Shown here one piece after another: positions 53,662-62,649 of a stretch of 64,000 nucleotides of DNA. This DNA comes from Flavobacterium azooxidireducens (lineage in GTDB: Bacteria; Bacteroidota; Bacteroidia; Flavobacteriales; Flavobacteriaceae): NCBI RefSeq assembly GCF_023195775.1, contig NZ_CP096205.1, forward strand, positions 1,674,001 through 1,738,000, given 5' to 3'. How positions within the stretch are numbered: position 1 is the stretch's first letter; each line of letters starts with the position of its first letter. The translations under genes were made by a program, and so were the position numbers. Under the pieces are notes generated by a model. The model made no database searches. It worked only from the letters and a program-made list of their open reading frames with translations, and was not told the DNA's origin.

Positions 53662-56600
53662 TTATTGTTTGATGAATCGTTTTGTGTCCACATTTTCATT
53701 GTTTGACACTTCAAGTAAGTACGTTCCGGATGCCAAAGAAGAAACAGAAATGCTGTTCGCATCTAATTTTCCTGTTGCCACCACTTGTCCCATTAGGTTG
53801 ATGATTCGGTAGGATGTGAAATTTGTTTCACTAGAAATATATACTAAACCATCTTTTACCGGATTTGGATAGAGTGTGATTGAAGTTTTAGAAACCGATT
53901 CAATTTCCATTTCTCCCTCTCTTCCTGAAGAAACGATATTAACGGTGTAATCTTCTACTTCACCATACGGAATTGCTTCGCAAGCAGTCGGCGAAGCATT
54001 GTATTTCATCGATACACGCATACGTGTTTGACCAAGCAAAGCTGTATTCGGAACGGTAAAACTTCGTGCGATCGGTGTAGCATTTGTACGGGTAACATTA
54101 ACCACTTGCTCTCCACTGTCCAGGAAATCTCCGTCTCTATTCCAATCTATCCAAACACGGTAACCTTCACGATAAACTGTGCTTGTCCAAGCTGGAGTGA
54201 TTGTAATCGTGTTACTTGTTCCTCTTACTAAATTAGTAGATAAATTAGTAAAGTTTCCATAACCACTATTGTTCCCTGATAAATTATTAATAGTTCCTAA
54301 CTGTACTCTATTAATGTATTCATCAGCAGTGCTGTTCCCTTGTGAAGCACAATAGGTAACTGTGTTTGCTAACGTAGTTACGTTTACGGTATTGCTATTT
54401 CCTGAAACATTTCCGGCAGCATCTTTTGATCTAACATAAAAGGTATAAGCTGTTGAAGCTGTTAAACCTGTTGCAGCATAAGTAGTTGTGGTTGTTGAAG
54501 CTAAGAAAGTTCCGTTTCTATACACATCATAACCTGTGACACCAACATTATCGGTTGCACCGGACCAAGCTAAATTGGTGGAAGTTTGAGTAGTTCCTGA
54601 AGCTGTTAACGTAGGAGCTGTTGGAGGTGTTGTATCAGATGTACCTGCGATTAAATTTACTGTATAATCTTCAACTTGACCATACGGAAACGTTTCACAA
54701 GCCGTCGGAATTCCATTGTATTTCATAGAAACTCTCATTCTTGTTGCACCTGTAACAGCAGTTGTTGGAACGGTAAAAGTTCCGCTAACCGGCGTTGCTG
54801 ATGTAGGAGCTAAACTCCAAACTGTTTCACCGGCATCTGTAAATACTCCATTTTGATTGTAATCAATAAATACGGCATATCCTTCGCTGTAAGTTGAACC
54901 CGTCCAAGTTGGCGTGATCGTAATTGTAGCACTTGCCCCTTTCGTTAAATTTGTTGAAATCGATGTATAATCAACATATCCTGAAACTCCACCGGAAACA
55001 TTATTTATTGTTCCAATTTGTACTCTACCTATGTATTCGTCGGCAACACTATTTCCTTGAGATGTACAATACGTTATACCTCCTGCCAGCGTTGTTACGT
55101 TTACAGTATTACTATTTACAGAAACATTTCCTGCGGCATCTTTCGCTCTTACATTAAATGTATAAGAAGTTGAAGGAGTCAATCCGGTAGCTGCAAATGT
55201 TGTGGCAGTAGTAGTTGACCCTATTAAAACGCCACCTTGATACACATCATATCCGGTTACTGCAACATTGTCTGTAGCACCGGACCAAGATAAGTTGGTG
55301 GAAGTTGAAGTAGTTCCAGAAGCTACCAATGTTGGAGCTGTTGGAGCAACTGTATCAGAAGAACCTGCAGTAATGGTGAAGTTAGCATTCGAAACATCAA
55401 AGAAAATATGATTTGTTCCTTTCACCATAATGCGGTTTTGATTTCCGGGTGTGTTTGGAATCGTTACTGCTTGTGAGCCATCATTTGGTGTTGAAGCCAA
55501 AAGAGTTGACCAAGTTGAACCGCCATTAGTAGATATCAAAATATCAACGTTTGCACAGTTTACACCATTTGCAGTTGTTCCTGCAACGTTCCATGTAATT
55601 GTTTGCGTACTTCCTCCTGCGTATGAAACGGCAGTGTTTGGTGCAGTTACAGTAAATGGTCCTGCGGTTCCGTTAACAGTTACAACCATATCATCACTAT
55701 TGTTGGCAGAACCGCCTGCTCTGTTGTCGCGAACCGTTAATCTGAAATTCATAGTTCTTGCCACCGATGGTAATGCTTCTACTGTAATTTCTGTTCCGGC
55801 TGTTGTAGTTGCACCAGCTAATACTCTCGACATATTAGGAAAATATCTTATAGGTGAAGTTGAAGGAGAGTACGAACGGAAAGTAGGTCCAGAAGTTCGT
55901 GTAGCACTTGCTGCTGAATTTGCTCCGGTTGCGTTTGAAGCAGCATTGTCAAATTGTTCCCAGTTAAAAGTTAACACATCTCCGTTTGCATCAGTTCCTG
56001 CTCCGGTTAACATAAATGGAGTGCTTTTTGGAATAGTGTAATCTAATCCTGCATTAGCAGTAGGAACTGCATTCCCGGTAGCCGTATTGGTTTGACACGT
56101 TTTGTTTTTCACATTATTCGTTACTTGTTGAATACTAAAAGCGTGAAAATAGGCATCAGAATTGGGTTGAACATCTTGAGGAGTAATACCGGCATAACCC
56201 ATAATAGTTGAGCCTGAACCCGGCTCCATATTTGCACCGGTTCCTTCATTATTAAACGAAAATGTGTGATTTGCACCAAATTGATGACCTATTTCATGAG
56301 CCACATAATCAATGTCAAAAGTATCACCTGTTGGAATTGTACTGGAAGTAAAAGCACTTCCTTTGGAGCCATTTACGCATACGCACCCAATACAACCTGC
56401 ATTTCCGTTGTTAGAAGCTCTTACGAATAAATGACCTACATCATAGTTTGCTTCACCAATTACTGAAGTTAATGTACTTTGCACTTGACTGTTGTAACTT
56501 GTTGTATAAGGATCGGTGGAGGCATTGGTATAGATTACTAAATCAGTATTAGCAATAAGCACCATTCGGATGGCAAAATCTTTTTCAAAAACACCATTCA

Positions 56601-57294
56601 CACGAGTCATTGTTGCGTTGATAGCTGCCAAAGCTTGTGCTTTTGTACCGCCAAAGTAAGCGGTATATTCCCCGGTTGCTGAAACGGCTAACCGAAACGT
56701 TCGCAATGTGCTGTCATCAGCATTTGGTCTCAATAAAGATGGATCAACCTCATTTTGAACTTGATTTATAACAGAACATTCAAATGGCGAAAAGTTTTTT
56801 ACTTTGTCTGCCTTTTTATAAACCGAATACGTGCTTAAATCTTCTGTTAATGGTTCGATAAAAACAGCCGATTTTCCTGCTCTCAACAACATCGATTGAA
56901 AGCCTAGCGGAGAAAGACTGAAATAAACCGTTGATGTTGGATTATCGATACCAATTCCAATGTACGATTTAATTCCAGGGTAATTTGCGGCCAATTCAGG
57001 AGCCATGATGGAGTTTTCATATACTGAAAATTTTTCCATCTCGCCATTTTCATTTGGAAATGAAATAATTTTTCCACCATTACTTTGTTTAAATCGATTT
57101 GGTGCAGATGTAAGAACGGTTTTAATTCCTTCGACATCTAATTCAAAAATATTGTTTTGTGGAATTTGCCTTTTGCTTTCTAAAAGTGTGGTATTACTTT
57201 TTAAAGCAGAAGCTTTCCAGAAATTGCTTTTCTCCTGAGCATTGGAAAAGCATACACTTGCAAAGAGTGCAATGGTGAGTAATTTGAGCTTCAT
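53662..57294 (-). CDS. Reprolysin-like metalloprotease with FN3/GEVED repeats and T9SS sorting domain
   Basis: 1210 residues. Signal peptide (FSNAQ), a propeptide region, a zinc protease domain with HEIGHQFGANH (H333, H337, H343) and IMGYAG Met-turn, and further beta domains with a PKD-like flavour. Then two copies of an FN3 plus GEVED module (about 645-880 and 885-1115). The C-terminal type A type IX sorting domain is LYPNPVKDGLVYI to VDTKRFIKQ. Exported through the type IX system as a surface or released protease. The duplicated module is described separately. Confidence 0.93.
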   Translation of the reverse strand: MKLKLLTIALFASVCFSNAQEKSNFWKASALKSNTTLLESKRQIPQNNIFELDVEGIKTVLTSAPNRFKQSNGGKIISFPNENGEMEKFSVYENSIMAPELAANYPGIKSYIGIGIDNPTSTVYFSLSPLGFQSMLLRAGKSAVFIEPLTEDLSTYSVYKKADKVKNFSPFECSVINQVQNEVDPSLLRPNADDSTLRTFRLAVSATGEYTAYFGGTKAQALAAINATMTRVNGVFEKDFAIRMVLIANTDLVIYTNASTDPYTTSYNSQVQSTLTSVIGEANYDVGHLFVRASNNGNAGCIGCVCVNGSKGSAFTSSTIPTGDTFDIDYVAHEIGHQFGANHTFSFNNEGTGANMEPGSGSTIMGYAGITPQDVQPNSDAYFHAFSIQQVTNNVKNKTCQTNTATGNAVPTANAGLDYTIPKSTPFMLTGAGTDANGDVLTFNWEQFDNAASNATGANSAASATRTSGPTFRSYSPSTSPIRYFPNMSRVLAGATTTAGTEITVEALPSVARTMNFRLTVRDNRAGGSANNSDDMVVTVNGTAGPFTVTAPNTAVSYAGGSTQTITWNVAGTTANGVNCANVDILISTNGGSTWSTLLASTPNDGSQAVTIPNTPGNQNRIMVKGTNHIFFDVSNANFTITAGSSDTVAPTAPTLVASGTTSTSTNLSWSGATDNVAVTGYDVYQGGVLIGSTTTATTFAATGLTPSTSYTFNVRAKDAAGNVSVNSNTVNVTTLAGGITYCTSQGNSVADEYIGRVQIGTINNVSGGVSGYVDYTSISTNLTKGASATITITPTWTGSTYSEGYAVFIDYNQNGVFTDAGETVWSLAPTSATPVSGTFTVPTTAVTGATRMRVSMKYNGIPTACETFPYGQVEDYTVNLIAGTSDTTPPTAPTLTASGTTQTSTNLAWSGATDNVGVTGYDVYRNGTFLASTTTTTYAATGLTASTAYTFYVRSKDAAGNVSGNSNTVNVTTLANTVTYCASQGNSTADEYINRVQLGTINNLSGNNSGYGNFTNLSTNLVRGTSNTITITPAWTSTVYREGYRVWIDWNRDGDFLDSGEQVVNVTRTNATPIARSFTVPNTALLGQTRMRVSMKYNASPTACEAIPYGEVEDYTVNIVSSGREGEMEIESVSKTSITLYPNPVKDGLVYISSETNFTSYRIINLMGQVVATGKLDANSISVSSLASGTYLLEVSNNENVDTKRFIKQ

Positions 57295-57536
57295 AAATTT
57301 TTGGTTGATTAGTTAATATCGATCCAAATGTAAAATTATTTTTATGCCGTTAATGGATGATTGTGCTAATTTATTAACAATTTGTAAAATTTGTGATTAT
57401 TATAGTATTATTTTGACAATTCAAATGTTAAAAAATAAAGCTTTTAAAATCATTAAACCGAAATAAATAAGTCTTTTCAGGAAAATATTTTCTATCATTA
57501 AAATAAAAAGTACATTTATGAAAATTTTTCAAAAAG

Positions 57537-58652
57537 ATGCAACTTAGCTTTTGGGAACTTAAAAATTGGTTTACAAATCTAGATTTTACTATTGTGGGTA
57601 GTGGAATTGTTGGGTTGCATTGTGCTCTTGTATTGCGTGAAAAATTTCCTTCTGCAAAAATTTTAGTGCTCGAAAAAGGTGTTCTTCCGCAAGGAGCAAG
57701 CACGAAAAATGCAGGATTTGCGTGTTTTGGATCGGTTTCCGAGATTTTAGACGATTTGAATTCGCACACGGAAGAAGAAGTGTTGCAATTGGTTCAAAAA
57801 AGATGGGAAGGATTGCAATTACTTCGTAAACGAGTTGGTGATGAAGTGTTAGATTTAAAACCTTATGGCGGATATGAATTGTTTTTGAAGGAAGATGAAT
57901 CTACGTATGAAGAATGTTTGCAAAAGCTTCCGTTTATCAATGAACTTTTGAAACCGTTGTTTAAAAATGAGGTTTTTTCGAAAGAAATTGATCGATTTGC
58001 TTTTCAGGGAATTCAGGAATATGTGCTTTTTAATCCGTATGAAGCTCAGATTGATACCGGAAATATGATGCAGCAGCTTTTGAAAATGGCTACGAATCAG
58101 AATATTTTAATTCTAAATCAACAAACGGTTACTTCCTATGTTGAAAAAAATAGTAAAGTAGAAGTTGTTTTAGACGATTTTTCCTTTCAAACTAAAAAAT
58201 TATTTTTTGCTACCAATGGATTTGCCAATGAATTAACTAATGGCGAAGTAAAACCTGCGAGAGCACAAGTTTTGATAACGAAACCTATTCCGAATTTAGA
58301 CATCAAAGGAACATTTCATTTGGATAAAGGTTATTATTATTTCAGAAATTTTGAAGACAGAATATTGTTAGGTGGCGGAAGAAATTTAGATTTTGAAGGC
58401 GAAACCACTACGGAATTAGGTCAAACAGAAATTATTCAAAACAAGTTGGAGCAATTGCTAAAAGAAGTAATTTTGCCCAATCAATCTTTTGAAATTGAAC
58501 ATCGCTGGAGCGGAATTATGGGCGTTGGAAATCATAAAAACCCAGTGGTAAAACAACTTAGTGAAAATGTTTTTTGTGGTGTTCGCTTAGGCGGAATGGG
58601 CGTGGCGATTGGTAGTTTGGTTGGAAAAGAATTAGCAGATTTAATTGATTAA
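57537..58652 (+). CDS. FAD-dependent oxidoreductase, DAO family
   Basis: 371 residues. N-terminal Rossmann motif TIVGSGIVGLHCALVL (about 19-33) followed by EKGVLPQGASTKNAGF, and a C-terminal FAD-contact segment GVRLGGMGVAIG. Belongs to the glycine/D-amino-acid oxidase (DAO) family; substrate unknown. No signal peptide. The mtgA start region follows four bases after the stop. Confidence 0.9.
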   Translation: MQLSFWELKNWFTNLDFTIVGSGIVGLHCALVLREKFPSAKILVLEKGVLPQGASTKNAGFACFGSVSEILDDLNSHTEEEVLQLVQKRWEGLQLLRKRVGDEVLDLKPYGGYELFLKEDESTYEECLQKLPFINELLKPLFKNEVFSKEIDRFAFQGIQEYVLFNPYEAQIDTGNMMQQLLKMATNQNILILNQQTVTSYVEKNSKVEVVLDDFSFQTKKLFFATNGFANELTNGEVKPARAQVLITKPIPNLDIKGTFHLDKGYYYFRNFEDRILLGGGRNLDFEGETTTELGQTEIIQNKLEQLLKEVILPNQSFEIEHRWSGIMGVGNHKNPVVKQLSENVFCGVRLGGMGVAIGSLVGKELADLID

Positions 58653-58690
58653 TTTATGATAAAAAAATATTCCGTTTCCTTTGGAAAGCA

Positions 58691-59335
58691 ATGTTGTGGT
58701 TTTTTGGAATTTCTATATTCTTAGTTATTCTGTTCAAATTTGTTCCTGTACCTTTTACTCCTTTGATGGGAATTAGAGCCATCGAACAAAAAAAGGAAGG
58801 TAAAGAAATGATTTGCAGCCACGATTGGGTGCCGATTGAGGAAATTTCGCTCAATCTTCAAAAAGCCGTGATTGCCAGTGAAGACGGAAATTTTTTAACC
58901 CACAACGGCTTTGATTTTAAAGCGATTGAAAAAGCAATGGAAGCCAATAAAAAAGGCAAAAAATTACGTGGTGGAAGCACCATTTCGCAACAAACTGCCA
59001 AAAATGTTTTTCTATGGTCCGGACGAAGTTATTTGCGTAAAGGCTTGGAAGCCTATTTCACTGTTTTAATCGAACTCATTTGGGGGAAAGAACGAATTAT
59101 GGAAGTTTATTTGAATAGCATCGAAATGGGTAACGGTGTTTATGGAGCACAAGAGGCGTCACGCGTTTGGTATCGAAAAGATGCTAAGAATTTGACTCCA
59201 CGAGAAGCAGCGGGAATTGCGGCAATCTTACCTAATCCGAGAAAATTTAAAGCAACTAATTCGTCTAACTATATTAACCGGAGAAAGAATCATATTGTGC
59301 GGCAGATGAGTTATTTGGGGAAGATTGAGTATTAA
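58691..59335 (+). CDS. mtgA: Monofunctional peptidoglycan transglycosylase MtgA, 5' end shifted by a short poly-A
   Basis: 214 residues read from ATG 58691. N-terminal membrane helix (FFGISIFLVILFKFV), then the GT51 domain with EDGNFLTHNGFDF (catalytic Glu) and GGSTISQQTAKNVFLW. An out-of-frame ATG at 58656 gives MIKKYSV...; adding one A to the run of seven at 58661-58667 restores a natural start MIKKIFRFLWKAMLWFFG in this frame. So the true gene probably begins at 58656 with a missing base, by sequencing error or real frameshift. Acts at the inner membrane to polymerise glycan. Confidence 0.9.
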   Translation: MLWFFGISIFLVILFKFVPVPFTPLMGIRAIEQKKEGKEMICSHDWVPIEEISLNLQKAVIASEDGNFLTHNGFDFKAIEKAMEANKKGKKLRGGSTISQQTAKNVFLWSGRSYLRKGLEAYFTVLIELIWGKERIMEVYLNSIEMGNGVYGAQEASRVWYRKDAKNLTPREAAGIAAILPNPRKFKATNSSNYINRRKNHIVRQMSYLGKIEY

Positions 59336-59350
59336 TTTTCTATAAAAAGT

Positions 59351-59397
59351 AAACCGCTAATTCGAAGATTATATTTTGCGAATTAGCGGTTTTTTAT
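59351..59397. terminator. Strong bidirectional intrinsic terminator
   Basis: 14-bp perfect stem AAACCGCTAATTCG / CGAATTAGCGGTTT with a 14-nt loop and T-run, between convergent mtgA and the prolyl oligopeptidase. Confidence 0.85.
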
Positions 59398-59412
59398 TTT
59401 CTAAATTTACTT

Positions 59413-61518
59413 TTAGATTTTCTTAATCCCCATATTATACAAAGTAAACGCTTGAATATCGGCTACTTCTTCAATAGTTTTTGAAATAGGTTTTCCGGCT
59501 CCGTGTCCGGCATTTACATCAATTCTAATCAAAACAGGATTTTCTCCTGCTTGTTTGTCTTGCAACTCGGCAGCAAACTTAAAACTGTGAGCAGGTACAA
59601 CACGATCGTCGTGATCTCCGGTTGTGACTAAAGTTGCAGGATATTTTGTTCCTTTTTTCACGTTGTGAACAGGCGAATAGTTTTTTAAATAATCAAACAT
59701 TTCTTTGTTGTCATTGGCTGTTCCATAATCGTAAGCCCAACCTGCTCCGGCTGTAAAGGTGTGGTAACGTAACATATCTAAAACCCCTACGGCTGGTAAT
59801 GCTACTTTTGCCAAATCCGGACGTTGTGTAATTACGGCACCAACTAATAATCCGCCATTTGAACCTCCGCGTAATGCTAAATAATCTGACGAAGTATATT
59901 TTTGAGCAATCAAATATTCCCCTGCAGCAATAAAATCATCAAATACATTTTGCTTGTTTAATTGCGTTCCGGCATCGTGCCATTTTTTTCCATATTCTCC
60001 ACCGCCACGTAAATTGGCTACCGCATACACACCGCCATTTTCCATCCAAACGGCATTGGCAACACTAAAACTTGGTGTTAAACTCACATTAAAACCACCA
60101 TAACCATATAAAACAGTTGGGTTTTTACCATCCAATTTCAATCCTTTTTTGTGGGTGATAATCATTGGGATTTTTGTTCCGTCTTTGGAAGTATAAAATA
60201 CTTGTTTGCTTTCGTAATCGGCAGAATTGAAATCTACTTTAGGTTTTTGATATTCTTTTGACGTTCCAGCTTTTGGATCATACGAATAAATTGTTCCGGG
60301 TGTGATGTAATTTGAAAAAGAAAAATACAATTCTTTCGCTGTCTTTTTTCCACCAAAACCTCCGGCTGAACCAACTCCGGGCAATTTGATTTCGCGAATT
60401 GCTTTTCCTTCATAATCATATTGAATTACTTGTGAAATCGCATCTTTCATATAATTTGCAAAAATATATCCGCCTCCGGTTGAAGGAGATAAAACATAAT
60501 CCGATTGCGGAATAAAATCTTTCCAGTTTTCCGGTTTTGCATTTTTAGCATCTACTGTAACCATTTTTTGGTTAGGAGCATTCAAATTCGTCACGATGTA
60601 TAACTTTGAACCTACATTGTCAATCACATAATTATTACTATTGAAATTGTCAACAATCGTTTCTAATTTACTGTTTGGATTGCTTAGATTTTTGATATAT
60701 AATTCATTTCCGGTTGTAGAATTTGCAGCCGTTACAATTAAATATTGCTGATCTTCGGTCACACCACCACCCACATATCTTCTCTTTTCGTTTAAGCCAA
60801 AAACCACCTTGTCTTCTTTTTGAGAAGTTCCTAATTTGTGGTAATATAATTTATGTTGATCGGTTTTGGCAGACAATTCACTTCCTTCCGGTTTATCATA
60901 ACTGGAATAAAAGAATCCATCATTTCCCATCCAAGAAATTCCGCTGAACTTTACATCAATAATTGGTTGTTCCAACACTTTCTTTGAAACCGCATCCATA
61001 ATGATGATTTTGTTCCAATCACTACCGGCTTCAGAAGTGGAATACGCAACTAGCGAACCATCTTTTGTAAATTCTAAATTTGCTAACGAAGTCGTTCCAT
61101 CAGCTGCAAACGTATTTGGATCTAAAAAAACTTCTTCTTTTCCGGCTTTGTCTTTTCGATACAAAACGGATTGATTTTGCAAACCGTTATTTTTGTAGAA
61201 ATACGTATAATCACCTTCTTTAAAAGGTGCAGAAATACGTTCGTAGTTCCATAATTTCTCTAATCGTTCTTTGATTTGAGCACGATAGGGAATGTTCTTT
61301 AAGTAGTTAAACGTAACTTCATTTTGCGTTTTTACCCACGCCTCAGTTTCTTTCGAACGGTCGTCTTCCAACCATCGGTAAGGATCATTTACTTCTGAAT
61401 CAAAATAAGTATCTTTTACGTCACCTTTTTTTGTTTCGGGATATTTAATAGGAGAATTTGTTTGTGCATTCATACTAACTACACAAACAATTGCAAATGC
61501 TGAAATAGATTTTTTCAT
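59413..61518 (-). CDS. Prolyl oligopeptidase (S9A family)
   Basis: 701 residues from ATG 61518; an earlier in-frame start at 61542 would add eight residues before the signal peptide. Signal peptide (VSMNAQ), seven-blade propeller (to about 420), catalytic domain with [12 protein letters not shown] (about S553), [10 protein letters not shown] (Asp) and NAGHGAGKP (His). A secreted peptidase cleaving after proline in small peptides. Confidence 0.95.
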   Translation of the reverse strand: MKKSISAFAIVCVVSMNAQTNSPIKYPETKKGDVKDTYFDSEVNDPYRWLEDDRSKETEAWVKTQNEVTFNYLKNIPYRAQIKERLEKLWNYERISAPFKEGDYTYFYKNNGLQNQSVLYRKDKAGKEEVFLDPNTFAADGTTSLANLEFTKDGSLVAYSTSEAGSDWNKIIIMDAVSKKVLEQPIIDVKFSGISWMGNDGFFYSSYDKPEGSELSAKTDQHKLYYHKLGTSQKEDKVVFGLNEKRRYVGGGVTEDQQYLIVTAANSTTGNELYIKNLSNPNSKLETIVDNFNSNNYVIDNVGSKLYIVTNLNAPNQKMVTVDAKNAKPENWKDFIPQSDYVLSPSTGGGYIFANYMKDAISQVIQYDYEGKAIREIKLPGVGSAGGFGGKKTAKELYFSFSNYITPGTIYSYDPKAGTSKEYQKPKVDFNSADYESKQVFYTSKDGTKIPMIITHKKGLKLDGKNPTVLYGYGGFNVSLTPSFSVANAVWMENGGVYAVANLRGGGEYGKKWHDAGTQLNKQNVFDDFIAAGEYLIAQKYTSSDYLALRGGSNGGLLVGAVITQRPDLAKVALPAVGVLDMLRYHTFTAGAGWAYDYGTANDNKEMFDYLKNYSPVHNVKKGTKYPATLVTTGDHDDRVVPAHSFKFAAELQDKQAGENPVLIRIDVNAGHGAGKPISKTIEEVADIQAFTLYNMGIKKI

Positions 61519-61566
61519 TTGAAAATTGATTGATATTGACAAATATAATCAACTCAAATGTTAATT

Positions 61567-61941
61567 TTAGTTAAATAGAGGTCTGTATTTTGGCCAAAGC
61601 TTATACATCAAAATACCATTTAATACGGTTACTAAAAGTGCTCCGCTAATTCCCGGAATGTCTAAAAACAAATGAAATAACAAAATATTCACCGAAATCG
61701 GAACTAAAACAACGAGAGCAAAAGCAACCCATTTATTGAGGAGCAATAAAAGTCCAATCAATACTTCAATTACACCAACTACTTGTAGAACGTAACCGGT
61801 TGAAGCTAACGAATTAATAAAATTGGCTGCATTTTCAGGTAATTCTGGAGAAGGAATAAAGTTTAAAAATTTGTTTAGTCCGAATACAACTAGAATTGCC
61901 CCTAGAAGAATTCTCATCAGTTTGGTAAATTGTGAATTCAT
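61567..61941 (-). CDS. DoxX family membrane protein
   Basis: 124 residues, four membrane helices, with VVGVIEVLIGLLLLLNKW near the middle and GILMYKLWPKYRPLF at the end. DoxX-type. Function in Bacteroidota not known. Minus strand, 24 bases upstream of the prolyl oligopeptidase start, possibly an operon. Confidence 0.85.
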   Translation of the reverse strand: MNSQFTKLMRILLGAILVVFGLNKFLNFIPSPELPENAANFINSLASTGYVLQVVGVIEVLIGLLLLLNKWVAFALVVLVPISVNILLFHLFLDIPGISGALLVTVLNGILMYKLWPKYRPLFN

Positions 61942-62026
61942 AGAATATTGATTTTTAGTTGAAAAAGAGTATTAAAATAACTAAATTAATAAAAATAATT
62001 TATAAAATTCACAAAATGAAATAAAA

Positions 62027-62059
62027 AAACCAAACCTTAGCATTTGTAAGGTTTGGTTT
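62027..62059. terminator. Intrinsic terminator after the lipoprotein gene
   Basis: 13-bp perfect stem AAACCAAACCTTA / TAAGGTTTGGTTT with a 7-nt loop, just beyond the stop codon of the lipoprotein at 62084. Confidence 0.85.
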
Positions 62060-62083
62060 AAAAGGATAATTTTTAAATATTTT

Positions 62084-62638
62084 TTAAATAACAACTACAG
62101 GAAAACTAACTTCAACATCGGTTGAACCACCGGCATTGGTAATGTTGCCTTCTGAAACACCTGCTGCATTTTTATTTGGTAAATGTCTTAGTGTAATTGT
62201 GATTGTTCCTGTTCCCGGATTTGCTCCTGTTGTAAAGGTAAATTCTAAACCAAGTGGATTTCCGTCAGTATCAAAATCGGAATAGGTAAAGTTTCCTAAA
62301 CTGTTTGAAATTTGATAAAAAACTTGGTGTTCCAAATCTTTCTCTTCGATTTCTTCAGTGATATTTTCGGCTGGGTTTTCCAATTCATTCAAAAATTGAA
62401 CAGAGCCGGAATACGTTGTTTCTGCTGCAAAATTCCCACTAACGGTAATTACCGGAGCATTTGGTCCATCGCCATCTAAATCTCTGGAAGTTAAAGTAAT
62501 AGTTTGTCCGCCACCCACAAATGTTGCGGTTAATGTTGTGATTAATTCTTCTTCAACAACCGGAGAATCATCGTTGCTGCAAGAATTTAATGTGAAGATT
62601 GTTGTTAAGGCCAATGCCATCATTTTTAAATTTTTCAT
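62084..62638 (-). CDS. Lipoprotein paired with a TonB receptor
   Basis: 184 residues with a lipobox-like LNSC (C20). Rest is beta-rich with Gly/Thr turns and SRDLDGDGPNAPV. Flavobacterial genomes often encode such small lipoproteins immediately after a TonB receptor (in databases often called type 1 periplasmic binding fold protein). It starts 11 bases after the receptor's stop, so it is cotranscribed and probably its surface partner. Confidence 0.75.
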   Translation of the reverse strand: MKNLKMMALALTTIFTLNSCSNDDSPVVEEELITTLTATFVGGGQTITLTSRDLDGDGPNAPVITVSGNFAAETTYSGSVQFLNELENPAENITEEIEEKDLEHQVFYQISNSLGNFTYSDFDTDGNPLGLEFTFTTGANPGTGTITITLRHLPNKNAAGVSEGNITNAGGSTDVEVSFPVVVI

Positions 62639-62649
62639 TTTTGTGTTTT

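Noticed and set aside
55451..56041. A 196-residue plus-strand open frame opposite the reprolysin-like protease
   Set aside because: It is antisense to a well-supported gene with domain motifs, and its composition is a by-product of the Thr/Ala/Val-rich repeats.
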